A stretch of 64,000 nucleotides of DNA. Origin: Mollicutes bacterium. GTDB taxonomy: Bacteria; Bacillota_I; Bacilli_A; RF39; UBA660. Where the stretch lies: contig SFOJ01000004.1 in the NCBI GenBank assembly GCA_004552445.1, positions 32,756 through 96,755 on the forward strand, given 5' to 3'. Shown here piece after piece: positions 28,361 to 36,441 of the stretch; position 1 is the first letter of the stretch, and the number at the start of each line of letters is the position of its first letter. Below the pieces are notes generated by a model, which was not told the origin of the DNA, did no database searches, and saw only the letters and a list, made by a program, of their open reading frames with translations. The position numbers and the translations under genes are program-made.

Positions 28361-28672
28361 ATGTTTTGGCAATATTTAATTATTATAGCTGTATTATTAT
28401 TAATTTCATTAGTAATAATTAAAATGAGAAGAAATGATTTTCATGTAGAAATTAATAAATTAATTCAATATCTAGGTGGAAAAGAAAATATACTTGATGC
28501 TCAAATTAATTTGTCTAGGCTTAGAGTTACTTTAAAAGATACATCTATAGTAAATAAAGAAGGTATTCAAAAGTTAGGAGCTAAAGGAATTGTAGAAATT
28601 GATAATCAATTAAAAATAATACTTGGTCCTAATTCAAAACAACTAAAAAAATATATGGCTGATTTAAAATAG
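28361..28672 (+). CDS. membrane-anchored EIIB (glucose family)-like protein lacking the catalytic Cys
   Basis: A 103-residue protein: one N-terminal TM helix (2-20) then a domain matching PTS EIIB of the glucose family (IQYLGGKENILDAQ, LSRLRVTLKDTS, GAKGIVEIDNQLKIILG). In active EIIB the phospho-acceptor Cys precedes the TRLR motif (C-x-TRLR); here that position is Asn (NLSRLR). So phosphotransfer is not expected and a regulatory or structural role is inferred. No EIIC or EIIA gene is near. AGGAGG ribosome site. It is co-transcribed with the thioredoxin-like gene. Confidence 0.72.
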   Translation: MFWQYLIIIAVLLLISLVIIKMRRNDFHVEINKLIQYLGGKENILDAQINLSRLRVTLKDTSIVNKEGIQKLGAKGIVEIDNQLKIILGPNSKQLKKYMADLK

Positions 28673-28693
28673 TAATTATTCAATTACTATTTT
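28666..28693. terminator. bidirectional terminator
   Basis: Perfect AAAATAGTAATT-ATTC-AATTACTATTTT hairpin with A/T runs on both sides, between convergent genes whose stops it overlaps. Confidence 0.8.
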
Positions 28694-29342
28694 ATTTTCT
28701 TCTTAAAACTACTTGTGATTTTTTAGCTCTATCAATTCCCTTTCGACATATTTCAGGATATATATCTGCTAAATCATATAATAATGGGGCAATTTCTTTT
28801 CTTTCTCTATCAGAAACATATTCAAAGTTACCTATAGTTATGTCATAAAATAAGTTTTCAATATCTTCTCTTAACTTTTGATCAACTGTTTTACCTGTTA
28901 ATCTTTTTACCATTTTAGATAATGTACTTTGATATTTTTCAAAACCTTTTACTATTTTTAATGGTTCTTCATAAGGAAAGCATCCATCAATATAAGGTAT
29001 TAAGTTTACTCCACCCTTTGGTCTTTCTTCTAAACTATAAGGGCATCCATCTTTGGTTAACATGGAACACTCTGACTTTAATGATAAGAGATCTACTATA
29101 TTTCTTTTTTTATTTCTTGCTCTCAAGTATAAAAATGGAATTATAAATTTATTTCCATTTTTACTTTTTTTTATGTTTAATGCTGCTACAATAGATATTT
29201 TACCTTCACTAAGTATTTCTTCTAATGCTTTCATACTTAAATCTTGAAAATTATCTGTGCTATAGTCACAGCCACATTTCTTACAACACTTTCCACCACA
29301 TTCTCTACATATATTTTTGTTTTCAAATTTTGTATTTTCCAT
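28692..29342 (-). CDS. cysteine-cluster protein, YkgJ-like
   Basis: A 216-residue soluble protein with a dense N-terminal Cys cluster (CRECGGKCCKKCGCDYS, residues 12-28) and later Cys in SECSMLTKDGCPYSLEERPKGG and DGCFPYEE. The CxxC...CC pattern and the GCP-x-S-x4-RP segment match YkgJ-type Zn/Fe cluster proteins. Function unknown. It starts within 40 bp of a small Tyr-rich gene on the same strand. ATG is preceded by only a weak GAGGAAT-type site. Confidence 0.7.
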   Translation of the reverse strand: MENTKFENKNICRECGGKCCKKCGCDYSTDNFQDLSMKALEEILSEGKISIVAALNIKKSKNGNKFIIPFLYLRARNKKRNIVDLLSLKSECSMLTKDGCPYSLEERPKGGVNLIPYIDGCFPYEEPLKIVKGFEKYQSTLSKMVKRLTGKTVDQKLREDIENLFYDITIGNFEYVSDRERKEIAPLLYDLADIYPEICRKGIDRAKKSQVVLRRK

Positions 29343-29387
29343 AATTCCTCATTTGAGGGTGTATTATACTACAATTAATTACAAATA

Positions 29388-29552
29388 TCAATAATATGGA
29401 TAATAGCCATATTGATATGGATTTTGATAGTATACTGGTCTTGGTCTATATGGGTTAAATGCGCCTACTGCTACACCTCCAGTTAGTGCTCCTAAAAGAA
29501 AAGGTGCTGCAAAACCAAATCTATCTTTACCATACTTAAAATTTCCATACAT
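29388..29552 (-). CDS. small Gly/Tyr/Pro-rich protein, 54 residues
   Basis: ATG 29550-29552 with a GAGGTGAAGATT ribosome site and a 54-codon frame to TGA. The product has a basic aromatic start (MYGNFKYGKDRFG), a short hydrophobic Gly/Ala segment (FAAPFLLGALTGGVAVG) and a Tyr/Pro-rich C-terminus (YYQNPYQYGYYPYY). Such small proteins with a hydrophobic patch and Tyr-Pro tails occur in spore formers, sometimes as coat or membrane-associated peptides. I cannot give a family name. It fills the 250 bp gap between the neighbouring genes. Confidence 0.65.
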   Translation of the reverse strand: MYGNFKYGKDRFGFAAPFLLGALTGGVAVGAFNPYRPRPVYYQNPYQYGYYPYY

Positions 29553-29576
29553 AATCTTCACCTCTATTTTATACTA

Positions 29577-29610
29577 TGAAAAAAGCACATTTAAGATTGT
29601 GCTTTTAAAC
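29577..29610 (-). terminator. terminator after metallophosphoesterase gene
   Basis: GCACA/TGTGC stem with A/T flanks (AAAAAAGCACA ... TGTGCTTTT) overlapping the stop codon at 29591. Confidence 0.7.
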
Positions 29611-30466
29611 GATATAAATTAAATGATGGTTTATTAAATATTCTATATGGATACTTATTTGTTCCAATACCACTTGATATATATATATCAGTTATTCCTT
29701 TACTATAATGTTCTTGGTAATACTTATATGCTCCATCATCTATAAAAATTCCTCCATAATAAGGAATAACAATACTGCCATTAAGTGAATGCCCTCCTAA
29801 AACTAAATCCACTTCGTATGTACTTTCATCTAAAAATCTAATTGTTTTGCCATCATGAACTAGAACTATTATAAATTTTCTTTTTTCATCTTCTTTATAG
29901 AAGTTAAAAGCATCTTCTAATTTTATTTCTTCTTTTAATGAACTTGGAAGTCCTATTATAAACATAGATTCATTATTTTTATAAAATATTTCATCGTAAC
30001 TATTATTTAATATTTTAAATTTACTTTTTTCCATTATAGTTTTATAACTTTCTATACTGTAATCTTCATCGCCATATATAGCATATTTTCCTACTTTTGC
30101 TGAAATACTTTCTAATTCTTCTTCTAAAAATTCTATATCCTCATTATTTATTTTTGCATTTTTATTAATTAAATCACCTGTAAAAACTACTATATCTGGT
30201 TTTAGTTCATTTATTCTTTTTATTAAATTTTTAACATCTTCTTTATCTACTGTTGACTTATATAATAAATCACTAAAATGAATTATTTTTAATCCACTAA
30301 AGTTATTTGTTAGTATTTCACTTTTTACTCTATATTCTTTCACTATCAATCCTTTTATACCAGTATATTTGGCATAAAGAAATATTGTTACTACTATGAC
30401 TACTAAAAGTAAAAAAATACTTAGTAGTTTTCCACCTTTCTTTTTTTCTTTTTCTTTCTTTTCCAT
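29591..30466 (-). CDS. membrane-anchored metallophosphoesterase-like protein with degenerate active site
   Basis: A 291-residue protein: Lys-rich start, TM helix (14-32), then a calcineurin-like fold in YaeI order. The usual metal motifs are altered: FSDLL in place of SD-x-H, VVFTGDLI kept, YGDED in place of GNHE/D, VHDGK in place of SHDP, and LGGHSLNG in place of GHMHGG. Several metal-binding His are therefore gone. The paralogue at 43564-44409 keeps all of them, so this copy may be inactive or use other ligands. It follows the CPBP gene by 1 bp and is co-transcribed. Confidence 0.8.
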   Translation of the reverse strand: MEKKEKEKKKGGKLLSIFLLLVVIVVTIFLYAKYTGIKGLIVKEYRVKSEILTNNFSGLKIIHFSDLLYKSTVDKEDVKNLIKRINELKPDIVVFTGDLINKNAKINNEDIEFLEEELESISAKVGKYAIYGDEDYSIESYKTIMEKSKFKILNNSYDEIFYKNNESMFIIGLPSSLKEEIKLEDAFNFYKEDEKRKFIIVLVHDGKTIRFLDESTYEVDLVLGGHSLNGSIVIPYYGGIFIDDGAYKYYQEHYSKGITDIYISSGIGTNKYPYRIFNKPSFNLYRLKAQS

Positions 30467-30467
30467 A

Positions 30468-31160
30468 TTATAAAGCCCCTAATTTGAATGTTATAAGTAA
30501 TAATGCTCCTGTCATAGTGTTATGTATCATATGCATCATTATGCTTGTAAATGTTGTCTTTGTTTCTCTATCCATTAGGGCAAATACAAATCCTAGTGAA
30601 CCATATGGCAACAAATATAATAAATTAATTAATTTAAACTCTCCTGCGATTAAATGACATGCTCCAAATAATAATCCGCATCCAAATGCATAAATCCATT
30701 TATTTTTTAATAATGGATCCATACTTTTTCTAAACGTTAATTCTTCACTTAGTGGTGCTATTATTGCTATACTAAACATAGTATAAATAGGAAATTTGAA
30801 TAACATTTCTCTTACTATATTTTCATTTGCTGAAACATCTTTAATTATAATTGCTATAAATAAATTAAATACTATCATTGATATTAATCCAGCAATATAA
30901 TATTTAAATCCTGTTTTAAAATTAGATTTAAAATTATCTTTAAATATTTTAAACTCTTTATCTATATCTTTTTTATACATTAAGTATAAAAGAAATATAA
31001 ATAATGCATTTCCTAAAATTGTAGCTATTTGTGTGTTCTTGACTACTTTATTAATTGTTAATGCAAACTCGCTTGGCATTATAAATGTACCTAAAAATGC
31101 TACTAAAAAGAATAACAGATTGATATACATTGGTCTTTCTTTTGAATATTTAAATATCAT
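30468..31160 (-). CDS. CPBP family intramembrane glutamic protease
   Basis: About 230 residues, eight hydrophobic helices. CPBP/Rce1 motifs are present: EELTFR (EExxxR, about residue 141), FGACH and MHMIHN. Such proteases process or protect against peptides such as bacteriocins; no bacteriocin gene is next to it. I chose ATG 31160, with AAGG 11 bases upstream, over the in-frame GTG 31169 that nearly abuts the AAGG. It begins an operon with the degenerate metallophosphoesterase. Confidence 0.88.
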   Translation of the reverse strand: MIFKYSKERPMYINLLFFLVAFLGTFIMPSEFALTINKVVKNTQIATILGNALFIFLLYLMYKKDIDKEFKIFKDNFKSNFKTGFKYYIAGLISMIVFNLFIAIIIKDVSANENIVREMLFKFPIYTMFSIAIIAPLSEELTFRKSMDPLLKNKWIYAFGCGLLFGACHLIAGEFKLINLLYLLPYGSLGFVFALMDRETKTTFTSIMMHMIHNTMTGALLLITFKLGAL

Positions 31161-31246
31161 TTTTATCACTACCTTCTATATAATAGTATATCATAAAAGA
31201 ATATTATTTACTACTTAGTTATATATTTTCTTAAAATAATTTTAAA

Positions 31247-31280
31247 TAAAAAGTTAACTATTTTGTTAAGTTAACTTTTA
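31247..31280 (-). terminator. intrinsic terminator after tyrS
   Basis: AAAGTTAACT/AGTTAACTTT hairpin overlapping the tyrS stop, followed by an A/U-rich tail on the minus strand. Confidence 0.75.
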
Positions 31281-32460
31281 TGTGTGTTTTCTTTCCTTTT
31301 CCGATAATTAAATTTTTTATTTCTTCCTTTTTAAATACTCTTAATTCATTAGTTTCTTTTTCATTATTTATACTAATACCATTTCCTTGTATTAGTCTTC
31401 TTGCTTCACTTTTTGATGGTGCAATATTTGATTTGACTAACAGGTCTAAAATATTTATTTCATTTTCTACATTAATTAGTACTTCTTCCATACCTTCTTC
31501 AGAATATCCTTTAGTAAATAATTCTTCGCTTGTTTTTCTTGCTTTAATTGCTTCTTCTTCTCCATGTAAATCTTTTACTACTTCGAATGCTAATGCTTTT
31601 TGAGCAAGTCTCTTTTCAGGTTCATTTTTTACACTTTCTTCAAGTTTATCTATTTCTTCTTTACTTAAGAATGTAAATACCTTTAAGTATTCTACTACTT
31701 TAGAATCATCTGAATTAATTAAATATTGATAAATTTTGTATGGACTTGTTTTCTCTTTATCTAACCATAATGCGTTTCCTTCGCTTTTGCCAAACTTTTT
31801 ACCTGTACTATCAAGGATTAATGGCATTGTAAATCCATATGCTTCTTTTCCTTCAATTTTACGAATTAATTCTATACCAGTAGTAATATTACCCCATTGA
31901 TCTGATCCAGCCGCTTGAAGTGTACAATTTTTTTCTTTAAATAAATGTAGGTAATCAAATCCTTGAAGTAATGTGTATGAAAACTCTGCATATGTGATAC
32001 CAGTTTCAAGTCTTCTTGAAATGATATCTTTATTTAGCATATAATTGACATTTATGTATTTACCAATATCTCTTAAAAAATCTAGGAATGTTACATCTTT
32101 AGTCCAATCATAATTATTTACTACTTCTGCTTTACCATCTAGTAATTTAGTTACTTGACGTTTTAACCCTTCTATATTTTTAGCAACTGTTTCTTTTGAA
32201 ATTATTTCCCTTTCTGCAGTTGGTCTTGGATCTCCAATTAATCCTGTAGCTCCACCTACTAATATAATTGGATGATGTCCATGTTGTGCTAAACGTCTAG
32301 CTGTTACAAATGATGCATAGTGCCCGATATGTAGCGAATCTGCTGTTGGATCCGTTCCTAAGTAGAAAGTCATTTTCTCATTATTTAATTTATCTTTTAA
32401 ATCGGGACTGCTTATATCTTTTACTACGCCTCTCCATTCTAATTCTTCAAAAAATGTCAT
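31258..32460 (-). CDS. tyrS: tyrosyl-tRNA synthetase
   Basis: A 400-residue class I TyrRS with HIGH-type motif DSLHIGHYAS, KMSKS-type motif KKFGKSEGNALW and a C-terminal S4 RNA-binding domain (SKSEARRLIQGNGISIN). The frame is open further upstream, but AGGAGG lies 7 bases before ATG 32460, and that start leaves a 1-bp gap to the dut stop. It is the second gene of dut-tyrS, controlled by a tyrosine T-box leader upstream of dut. Confidence 0.97.
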   Translation of the reverse strand: MTFFEELEWRGVVKDISSPDLKDKLNNEKMTFYLGTDPTADSLHIGHYASFVTARRLAQHGHHPIILVGGATGLIGDPRPTAEREIISKETVAKNIEGLKRQVTKLLDGKAEVVNNYDWTKDVTFLDFLRDIGKYINVNYMLNKDIISRRLETGITYAEFSYTLLQGFDYLHLFKEKNCTLQAAGSDQWGNITTGIELIRKIEGKEAYGFTMPLILDSTGKKFGKSEGNALWLDKEKTSPYKIYQYLINSDDSKVVEYLKVFTFLSKEEIDKLEESVKNEPEKRLAQKALAFEVVKDLHGEEEAIKARKTSEELFTKGYSEEGMEEVLINVENEINILDLLVKSNIAPSKSEARRLIQGNGISINNEKETNELRVFKKEEIKNLIIGKGKKTHIKVNLTK

Positions 32461-32461
32461 A

Positions 32462-32947
32462 CTATTTTTCCTCCTTATTTGTGGAACCAAGACCACCAAT
32501 TCTATCATTTTTTATTTCTTCTTCTTCATCAACAATTAAATATTTCATAAATACGCCTTGAGCTATTCTATCTCCGATTTTAACTTCAAAATTTTTATTT
32601 CCGTGATTAATTAGTTTAACTCTAAAATGTCCTTCATTATCTGGATTATTATAAAAATCACTATCTATAACACCTACACTATTTGAAAGTGTAACATTGT
32701 ATTTATATCCCATACTACTTCTACTATATAGATATAATACTTCATCTTCATTCATTGATACCTTAAGATCTGTTGTGAACGCTTTAGATTCTCCTGGTTT
32801 TAAAGTATATTCTTCTAAACTTCTAATATCATATCCAGCACTTTTTTTAGTACTTCTTGTAGGCAATAAATAGCTTTCATATAGTTCTTTATCATCTTTA
32901 ATATCTTTTTTAAATTGTTCAAAACTTATTTTTTCAAATTTTCTCAT
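32462..32947 (-). CDS. dut: deoxyuridine 5'-triphosphate nucleotidohydrolase
   Basis: A 161-residue trimeric dUTPase that keeps uracil out of DNA and supplies dUMP. All five motifs are seen: AGYDI, SRSSMG, GVIDSDFYN (motif 3, catalytic Asp), KIGDRIAQ and the C-terminal DRIGGLGST. Spacing before motif 1 is longer than in minimal dUTPases, with a 35-residue helical start. It is the first gene after the Tyr T-box, so its transcription would follow tRNA-Tyr charging together with tyrS. GGAGG ribosome site. Confidence 0.94.
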   Translation of the reverse strand: MRKFEKISFEQFKKDIKDDKELYESYLLPTRSTKKSAGYDIRSLEEYTLKPGESKAFTTDLKVSMNEDEVLYLYSRSSMGYKYNVTLSNSVGVIDSDFYNNPDNEGHFRVKLINHGNKNFEVKIGDRIAQGVFMKYLIVDEEEEIKNDRIGGLGSTNKEEK

Positions 32948-32962
32948 ATTTTTTCCTCCAAT

Positions 32963-33159
32963 AAAAAAGGTACCAATTAAAGGACGAATTTTTCCGTGGT
33001 ACCACCTTATTTCATAGTTAAACTATCTTAAAGATTATAAAGCATCACCTTTAAGCTCAAAAATATGTAACTTCTTTATTAAAGATTTATTAGTTTCCAT
33101 CAACCACTAACTTTCTATAAATAATCTTTATAAATACTTTTATTTTGTCTTCACTTAAT
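32963..33159 (-). promoter_or_regulatory. T-box leader (tyrosine) of dut-tyrS
   Basis: Stem I landmarks AGAAAGTTAGTGG and GATGGAAACTAAT; specifier UAC at 33067-33069 next to the closing stem (AAAATA/TATTTT); T-box AAGGUGGUACCACGG. Terminator: GGUACCA/UGGUACC (32969-33003) followed by six U, which competes with the T-box bulge. UAC is a Tyr codon, agreeing with tyrS as second gene. Confidence 0.93.
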
Positions 33160-33165
33160 GAGTAA

Positions 33166-33194
33166 AGTATATATTATTTTTTTTGATTTGTCAA
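33166..33194 (-). promoter_or_regulatory. sigma-A promoter of dut-tyrS T-box operon
   Basis: Minus strand -35 TTGACA (33189-33194), 17-base spacer, -10 TATACT (33166-33171). Confidence 0.82.
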
Positions 33195-33214
33195 TTATTA
33201 AATTTTTCAAAAGA

Positions 33215-33243
33215 AAAAACTAAATTTCTTTAGTTCTTATCCT
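33215..33243 (-). terminator. intrinsic terminator after efp
   Basis: AACTAAAG/TTTAGTT hairpin followed by a U-rich tail, at the efp stop. Confidence 0.7.
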
Positions 33244-33794
33244 CTACTAAAATATTTACCATCACGAGTGGTTATAACTATTTCTTCTCCTTCTGAAATG
33301 AATAATGGAGCTTTTAAAGTATAACCTGTTTCAATAGTAACATCTTTTTGTGCAGTACTTGTTGTATTTCCTTTAACTGCTTCTGGAGCACTGATAACTT
33401 TGTATGATACTTTTTCTGGAAGTGTAATACCTACTACTTCTCCTTCAATTACCATTGATTCAACGTTCATACCTTCTTTTAAGAATTTAGCTTCATTTTC
33501 TACTAATGCTGCTGGTATTTCAATTTGATCATAAGTATTATTATCCATGAATACATAAGCATCTCCAGTAGAATATAAATATGAAAGTTGATTTTTTCTT
33601 ACATCAGCTTTTTCCATTTTAATTCCTGCGTTGAATGTAATTTCTTGAGTAGTACCTGCTCTTAAATTCTTAAGTTTTGTTTTAACAAAAGCACTACCTT
33701 TACCAGGCTTTACATGTTGAAATTCAACAACTTGATAAATATTACCTTCATACTTAATAGTCATTCCGTTTTTAATATCATTTACATTAAACAT
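33237..33794 (-). CDS. efp: elongation factor P
   Basis: A 185-residue EF-P, which relieves ribosome stalling at polyproline. Three beta-barrel (OB-like) domains are evident: KOW-like N-domain (MTIKYEGNIYQVVEFQHVKPGKGSAF), middle domain and C-domain ending TRDGKYFSRG. The modification-loop tip is at PGKGSAF, with Lys as in B. subtilis and most bacteria. It follows rpmG by 6 bp, an uncommon pairing, and is likely co-transcribed with it from the rpmG promoter. Confidence 0.97.
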   Translation of the reverse strand: MFNVNDIKNGMTIKYEGNIYQVVEFQHVKPGKGSAFVKTKLKNLRAGTTQEITFNAGIKMEKADVRKNQLSYLYSTGDAYVFMDNNTYDQIEIPAALVENEAKFLKEGMNVESMVIEGEVVGITLPEKVSYKVISAPEAVKGNTTSTAQKDVTIETGYTLKAPLFISEGEEIVITTRDGKYFSRG

Positions 33795-33800
33795 AATTTA

Positions 33801-33968
33801 CTACGCCTTCTTTTCTTTATGAGCAGTAGTCTTATTGCATCTTGAACAGAACTTATTAATTTCTAATTTACCATCAGTATTCTTTTTATTTTTACTAGTT
33901 AAATAGTTGATTTCTTTACAAACAGTACATTGTAGTGCGATGCCTTCTCTATTTTCTTTCTTTGCCAT
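33801..33968 (-). CDS. rpmG: 50S ribosomal protein L33, zinc-binding form
   Basis: A 55-residue L33. The start MAKKENREG is chosen because GGAGGAG lies 8 bases upstream. Two CxxC pairs (CTVC and CSRC) show the zinc-containing C+ paralogue. Ends [11 protein letters not shown] as in Firmicutes. First gene of rpmG-efp. Confidence 0.95.
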   Translation of the reverse strand: MAKKENREGIALQCTVCKEINYLTSKNKKNTDGKLEINKFCSRCNKTTAHKEKKA

Positions 33969-34000
33969 TTGGACTTCTCCTCCTTTTTTATACACTCAAG

Positions 34001-34029
34001 ATTATAACAAATAAAAATGAAGTTGACAA
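34001..34029 (-). promoter_or_regulatory. promoter of rpmG-efp
   Basis: Minus strand -35 TTGTCA (34024-34029), 17-base spacer, -10 TATAAT (34001-34006). Confidence 0.75.
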
Positions 34030-34109
34030 GAGAAACTTGTGAATTATTGAACTAAGACTTCAAAAATACTTGTTTTTATGTTAAAATATGCTCGTTAGTG
34101 AGGGAAAGT

Positions 34110-34850
34110 ATGAATAGAAAGTGTGTTTTAGTAACTGGTTCGAGTATTGGACTAGGAGCATCAATAATTAAAAAATATGCAAGTAATGACTATGATGTTA
34201 TTATTACATATAATAATCATAAAGAAGAAGCATTAAAATTAAAAGATGAAATTATATCTAAATATAAAGTTAACGCTTTAGTAGTCAAGTGTGATATTAG
34301 TAATGAAAAAAATATAGAAAATCTAAAAAATGAAATATTAAATATTTTTGGTAAATTAGATGTACTTGTAAATAATGCTAGTATAGCAATGGATTCAATA
34401 ATAGAAGACAAAACTAAAGATAATTTTATGAGGATTTTAGAAGTAAATCTAGTTGGTACATTTTTGATATCTAGATGTTTTGGTGATATTATGAAAAATC
34501 AAGGATATGGAAATATTATTAATATTAGTAGTACTAATGCAATAGATACATATTATGAATATAGTCTTGATTATGATTGTTCTAAAGCTGGAATAATAAA
34601 TTTAAGTCATAATTTAGCTAATTATTATAGTCCTAATATTAGAGTTAATACTATATGTCCTGGATGGATAGATACACCTATGAACAAAGATATGGATAAT
34701 GATTTTAGAAAAAGTGAAGAAAATAAAATATTACTTAAGAGATTTGCAAATCCAAATGAAATAGCTAATCTTGTATATTTTATATCTAGTGATGAAGCTA
34801 GTTATATAAATGACTCAGTAATAAGAATAGATGGTGGTATAAAATGTTAA
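34110..34850 (+). CDS. short-chain dehydrogenase/reductase, FabG-like
   Basis: A 246-residue SDR: Rossmann motif VTGSSIGLGASI (TGxxxGxG), VNNAS, catalytic Ser in INISSTN and catalytic Tyr-x3-Lys in DYDCSKAG, CPGWIDTPM after it, and C-terminal IRIDGGIKC. It reduces a carbonyl using NAD(P)H; whether it is the fatty acid ketoreductase is unclear because no fab genes are near. ATG 34110 follows GAGGGAAAGT. It overlaps the YnbB-type gene by 7 bp, so the two are coupled. Confidence 0.87.
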   Translation: MNRKCVLVTGSSIGLGASIIKKYASNDYDVIITYNNHKEEALKLKDEIISKYKVNALVVKCDISNEKNIENLKNEILNIFGKLDVLVNNASIAMDSIIEDKTKDNFMRILEVNLVGTFLISRCFGDIMKNQGYGNIINISSTNAIDTYYEYSLDYDCSKAGIINLSHNLANYYSPNIRVNTICPGWIDTPMNKDMDNDFRKSEENKILLKRFANPNEIANLVYFISSDEASYINDSVIRIDGGIKC

Positions 34851-36079
34851 AATTAAATGATAAATATATAAACTTAGTGAATGAAACTGAAAAAGAATTA
34901 AATGATATATTTAATTCTATAGATAAAAATACTTATTTAAATAGTAAAAAAGTACTTGATGCTTTTCATTGTGCAAATATTAGTGAAAGTGATTTATATG
35001 GTACTAGTGGATATGGATATAATGATACTGGAAGAGATAAGATTGAAAAAATATTTTCTTATGTTTTAGATAGTGAAGATGCTCTTGTTAGAACACAGAT
35101 AATCTCTGGTACTCATGCTATAAGTACTGCATTATTTGCTATTTTAAGACCTGGAGATACACTTTTAGCTATTAGTGGTACTCCTTATGATACTTTGCAT
35201 GAAGTTATTGGAATAAAACCTAATAATAGTTCTCTTATTAGTTATGGAATTTATTATAAAGAAATAGAGTTAATAGATAATGATTTTAATTATGAAAAGA
35301 TTAAAGAAGAACTTAAAAATAATATAAAAGCTATACATATTCAAAGATCTAGAGGATACTCTTTAAGAGAATCTATTACTATTGAAAAAATTGAGCAAGT
35401 TATTAAATTTATTAAAAGTATCAATAAAGAAATAATTATTTTTGTAGATAATTGTTATTGTGAGTTTGTAGAAACTACTACTCCTACTTCATTGGGAGCA
35501 GATTTAATAGCCGGAAGTTTAATTAAAAATTTAGGTGGTGGTATTGCACGTAATGGAGGTTATATAGCCGGAAGACATGATTTAATAGAATTATGTGCTC
35601 AAAGGCTTAATGTCCCTGGTGAAGGACGTGAAGTTGGACCTAGCGGAAATGCTAATCGTGAATTTTTACAAGGATTATACTTTGCTCCTAGTGTCGTATC
35701 TTCTGCATTAAAAACATCTATTCTTACAAGTAAAGTACTCGAAAAATTAGGTTTTGAAGTACACCCTACTTACAATGAAAAACGAGCTGATATAGTACAA
35801 TTAATTTACTTTAAAAATGAAGAAAATATAATTAAATATGCTGAAGGTATACAAGCATCTGGAGCAATTGATGCTGGTGTTTTGCCTATTGCATCAGATA
35901 TGCCTGGATATGATGATAAAATAATTATGGCTAGTGCTTCTTTTGTACAAGGAAGTTCTATAGAAATATCATGCGATGGTCCATTAAAAGAACCATATGT
36001 ATTATTTCAACAAGGAAGCCTTACATATGATTATGGTAAAATTGCTTTAATCAATGCAATATCTAAATTAAATGAATAA
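34844..36079 (+). CDS. ynbB: YnbB-type PLP-dependent protein (methionine gamma-lyase family)
   Basis: A 411-residue protein of the family annotated as aluminium resistance/methionine gamma-lyase-like. Typical segments: HCANISESDLYGTSGYGYND, TQIISGTHAISTALFAILRPGD, VDNCYCEFVE, and the PLP lysine region AGSLIKNLGGGIARNGGY. The real substrate is not established. Overlaps the SDR upstream and is followed by a terminator hairpin that contains the next gene's ribosome site. Confidence 0.9.
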   Translation: MLKLNDKYINLVNETEKELNDIFNSIDKNTYLNSKKVLDAFHCANISESDLYGTSGYGYNDTGRDKIEKIFSYVLDSEDALVRTQIISGTHAISTALFAILRPGDTLLAISGTPYDTLHEVIGIKPNNSSLISYGIYYKEIELIDNDFNYEKIKEELKNNIKAIHIQRSRGYSLRESITIEKIEQVIKFIKSINKEIIIFVDNCYCEFVETTTPTSLGADLIAGSLIKNLGGGIARNGGYIAGRHDLIELCAQRLNVPGEGREVGPSGNANREFLQGLYFAPSVVSSALKTSILTSKVLEKLGFEVHPTYNEKRADIVQLIYFKNEENIIKYAEGIQASGAIDAGVLPIASDMPGYDDKIIMASASFVQGSSIEISCDGPLKEPYVLFQQGSLTYDYGKIALINAISKLNE

Positions 36080-36082
36080 AAT

Positions 36083-36117
36083 AACCTCTTACTAATAAAC
36101 TATATTAGTAGGAGGTT
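36083..36117 (+). terminator. terminator hairpin that buries the next gene's Shine-Dalgarno
   Basis: Perfect 14-bp stem (one G-U): 36083-36096 pairs with 36104-36117 around loop AAACTAT, then a run of five T. The AGGAGG (36110-36115) that serves the TTG start at 36123 lies inside the 3' arm. Confidence 0.8.
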
Positions 36118-36122
36118 TTTAT

Positions 36123-36377
36123 TTGAAAAAAGAACTATTAAAAGGGTATATAAATAGATTATCTAAACAAGATATTATAAATTACTTAAGTCATGAGTGT
36201 GTTACAGCATCAGATGAAGAAATAGATATGATTTATAATGCAATTAAAAACGATTATGAAGAAATCTTGAATACTAATTTCATTAGTTATATTTCTAACT
36301 ATAAATTGAATTTCAACCCTGAACTATATAAAAAAATAATAGAAAAATACAATGAATATAAAAAGTTTATTGAATAA
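36123..36377 (+). CDS. DUF2624-like (YqfT-type) small protein, TTG start
   Basis: An 84-residue helical protein (KGYINRLSKQDIINYLS, ASDEEIDMIYNAIKNDYEEIL). Size, pattern and position beside nfo, as with yqfS-yqfT in Bacillus, suggest DUF2624; function unknown. The only start with a ribosome site is TTG at 36123, with AGGAGG 7 bases before it, and that site is held in a terminator stem. It converges on nfo. Confidence 0.7.
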   Translation: MKKELLKGYINRLSKQDIINYLSHECVTASDEEIDMIYNAIKNDYEEILNTNFISYISNYKLNFNPELYKKIIEKYNEYKKFIE

Positions 36378-36392
36378 TATCAATAAACTTTT
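36360..36392. terminator. bidirectional terminator
   Basis: AAAAGTTTATTG/CAATAAACTTTT stem with flanking A and T runs overlaps the end of the DUF2624-like gene and faces nfo. About 50 bp of non-coding sequence follows before the nfo stop. Confidence 0.75.
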
Positions 36393-36441
36393 ATTCTATT
36401 ATTATATTCTAAATGATAGTCTTACTATTTTTATATTTATA

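Noticed and set aside
32461..32508. A 16-codon longer tyrS start
   Set aside because: It would lie inside dut; AGGAGG points to ATG 32460.
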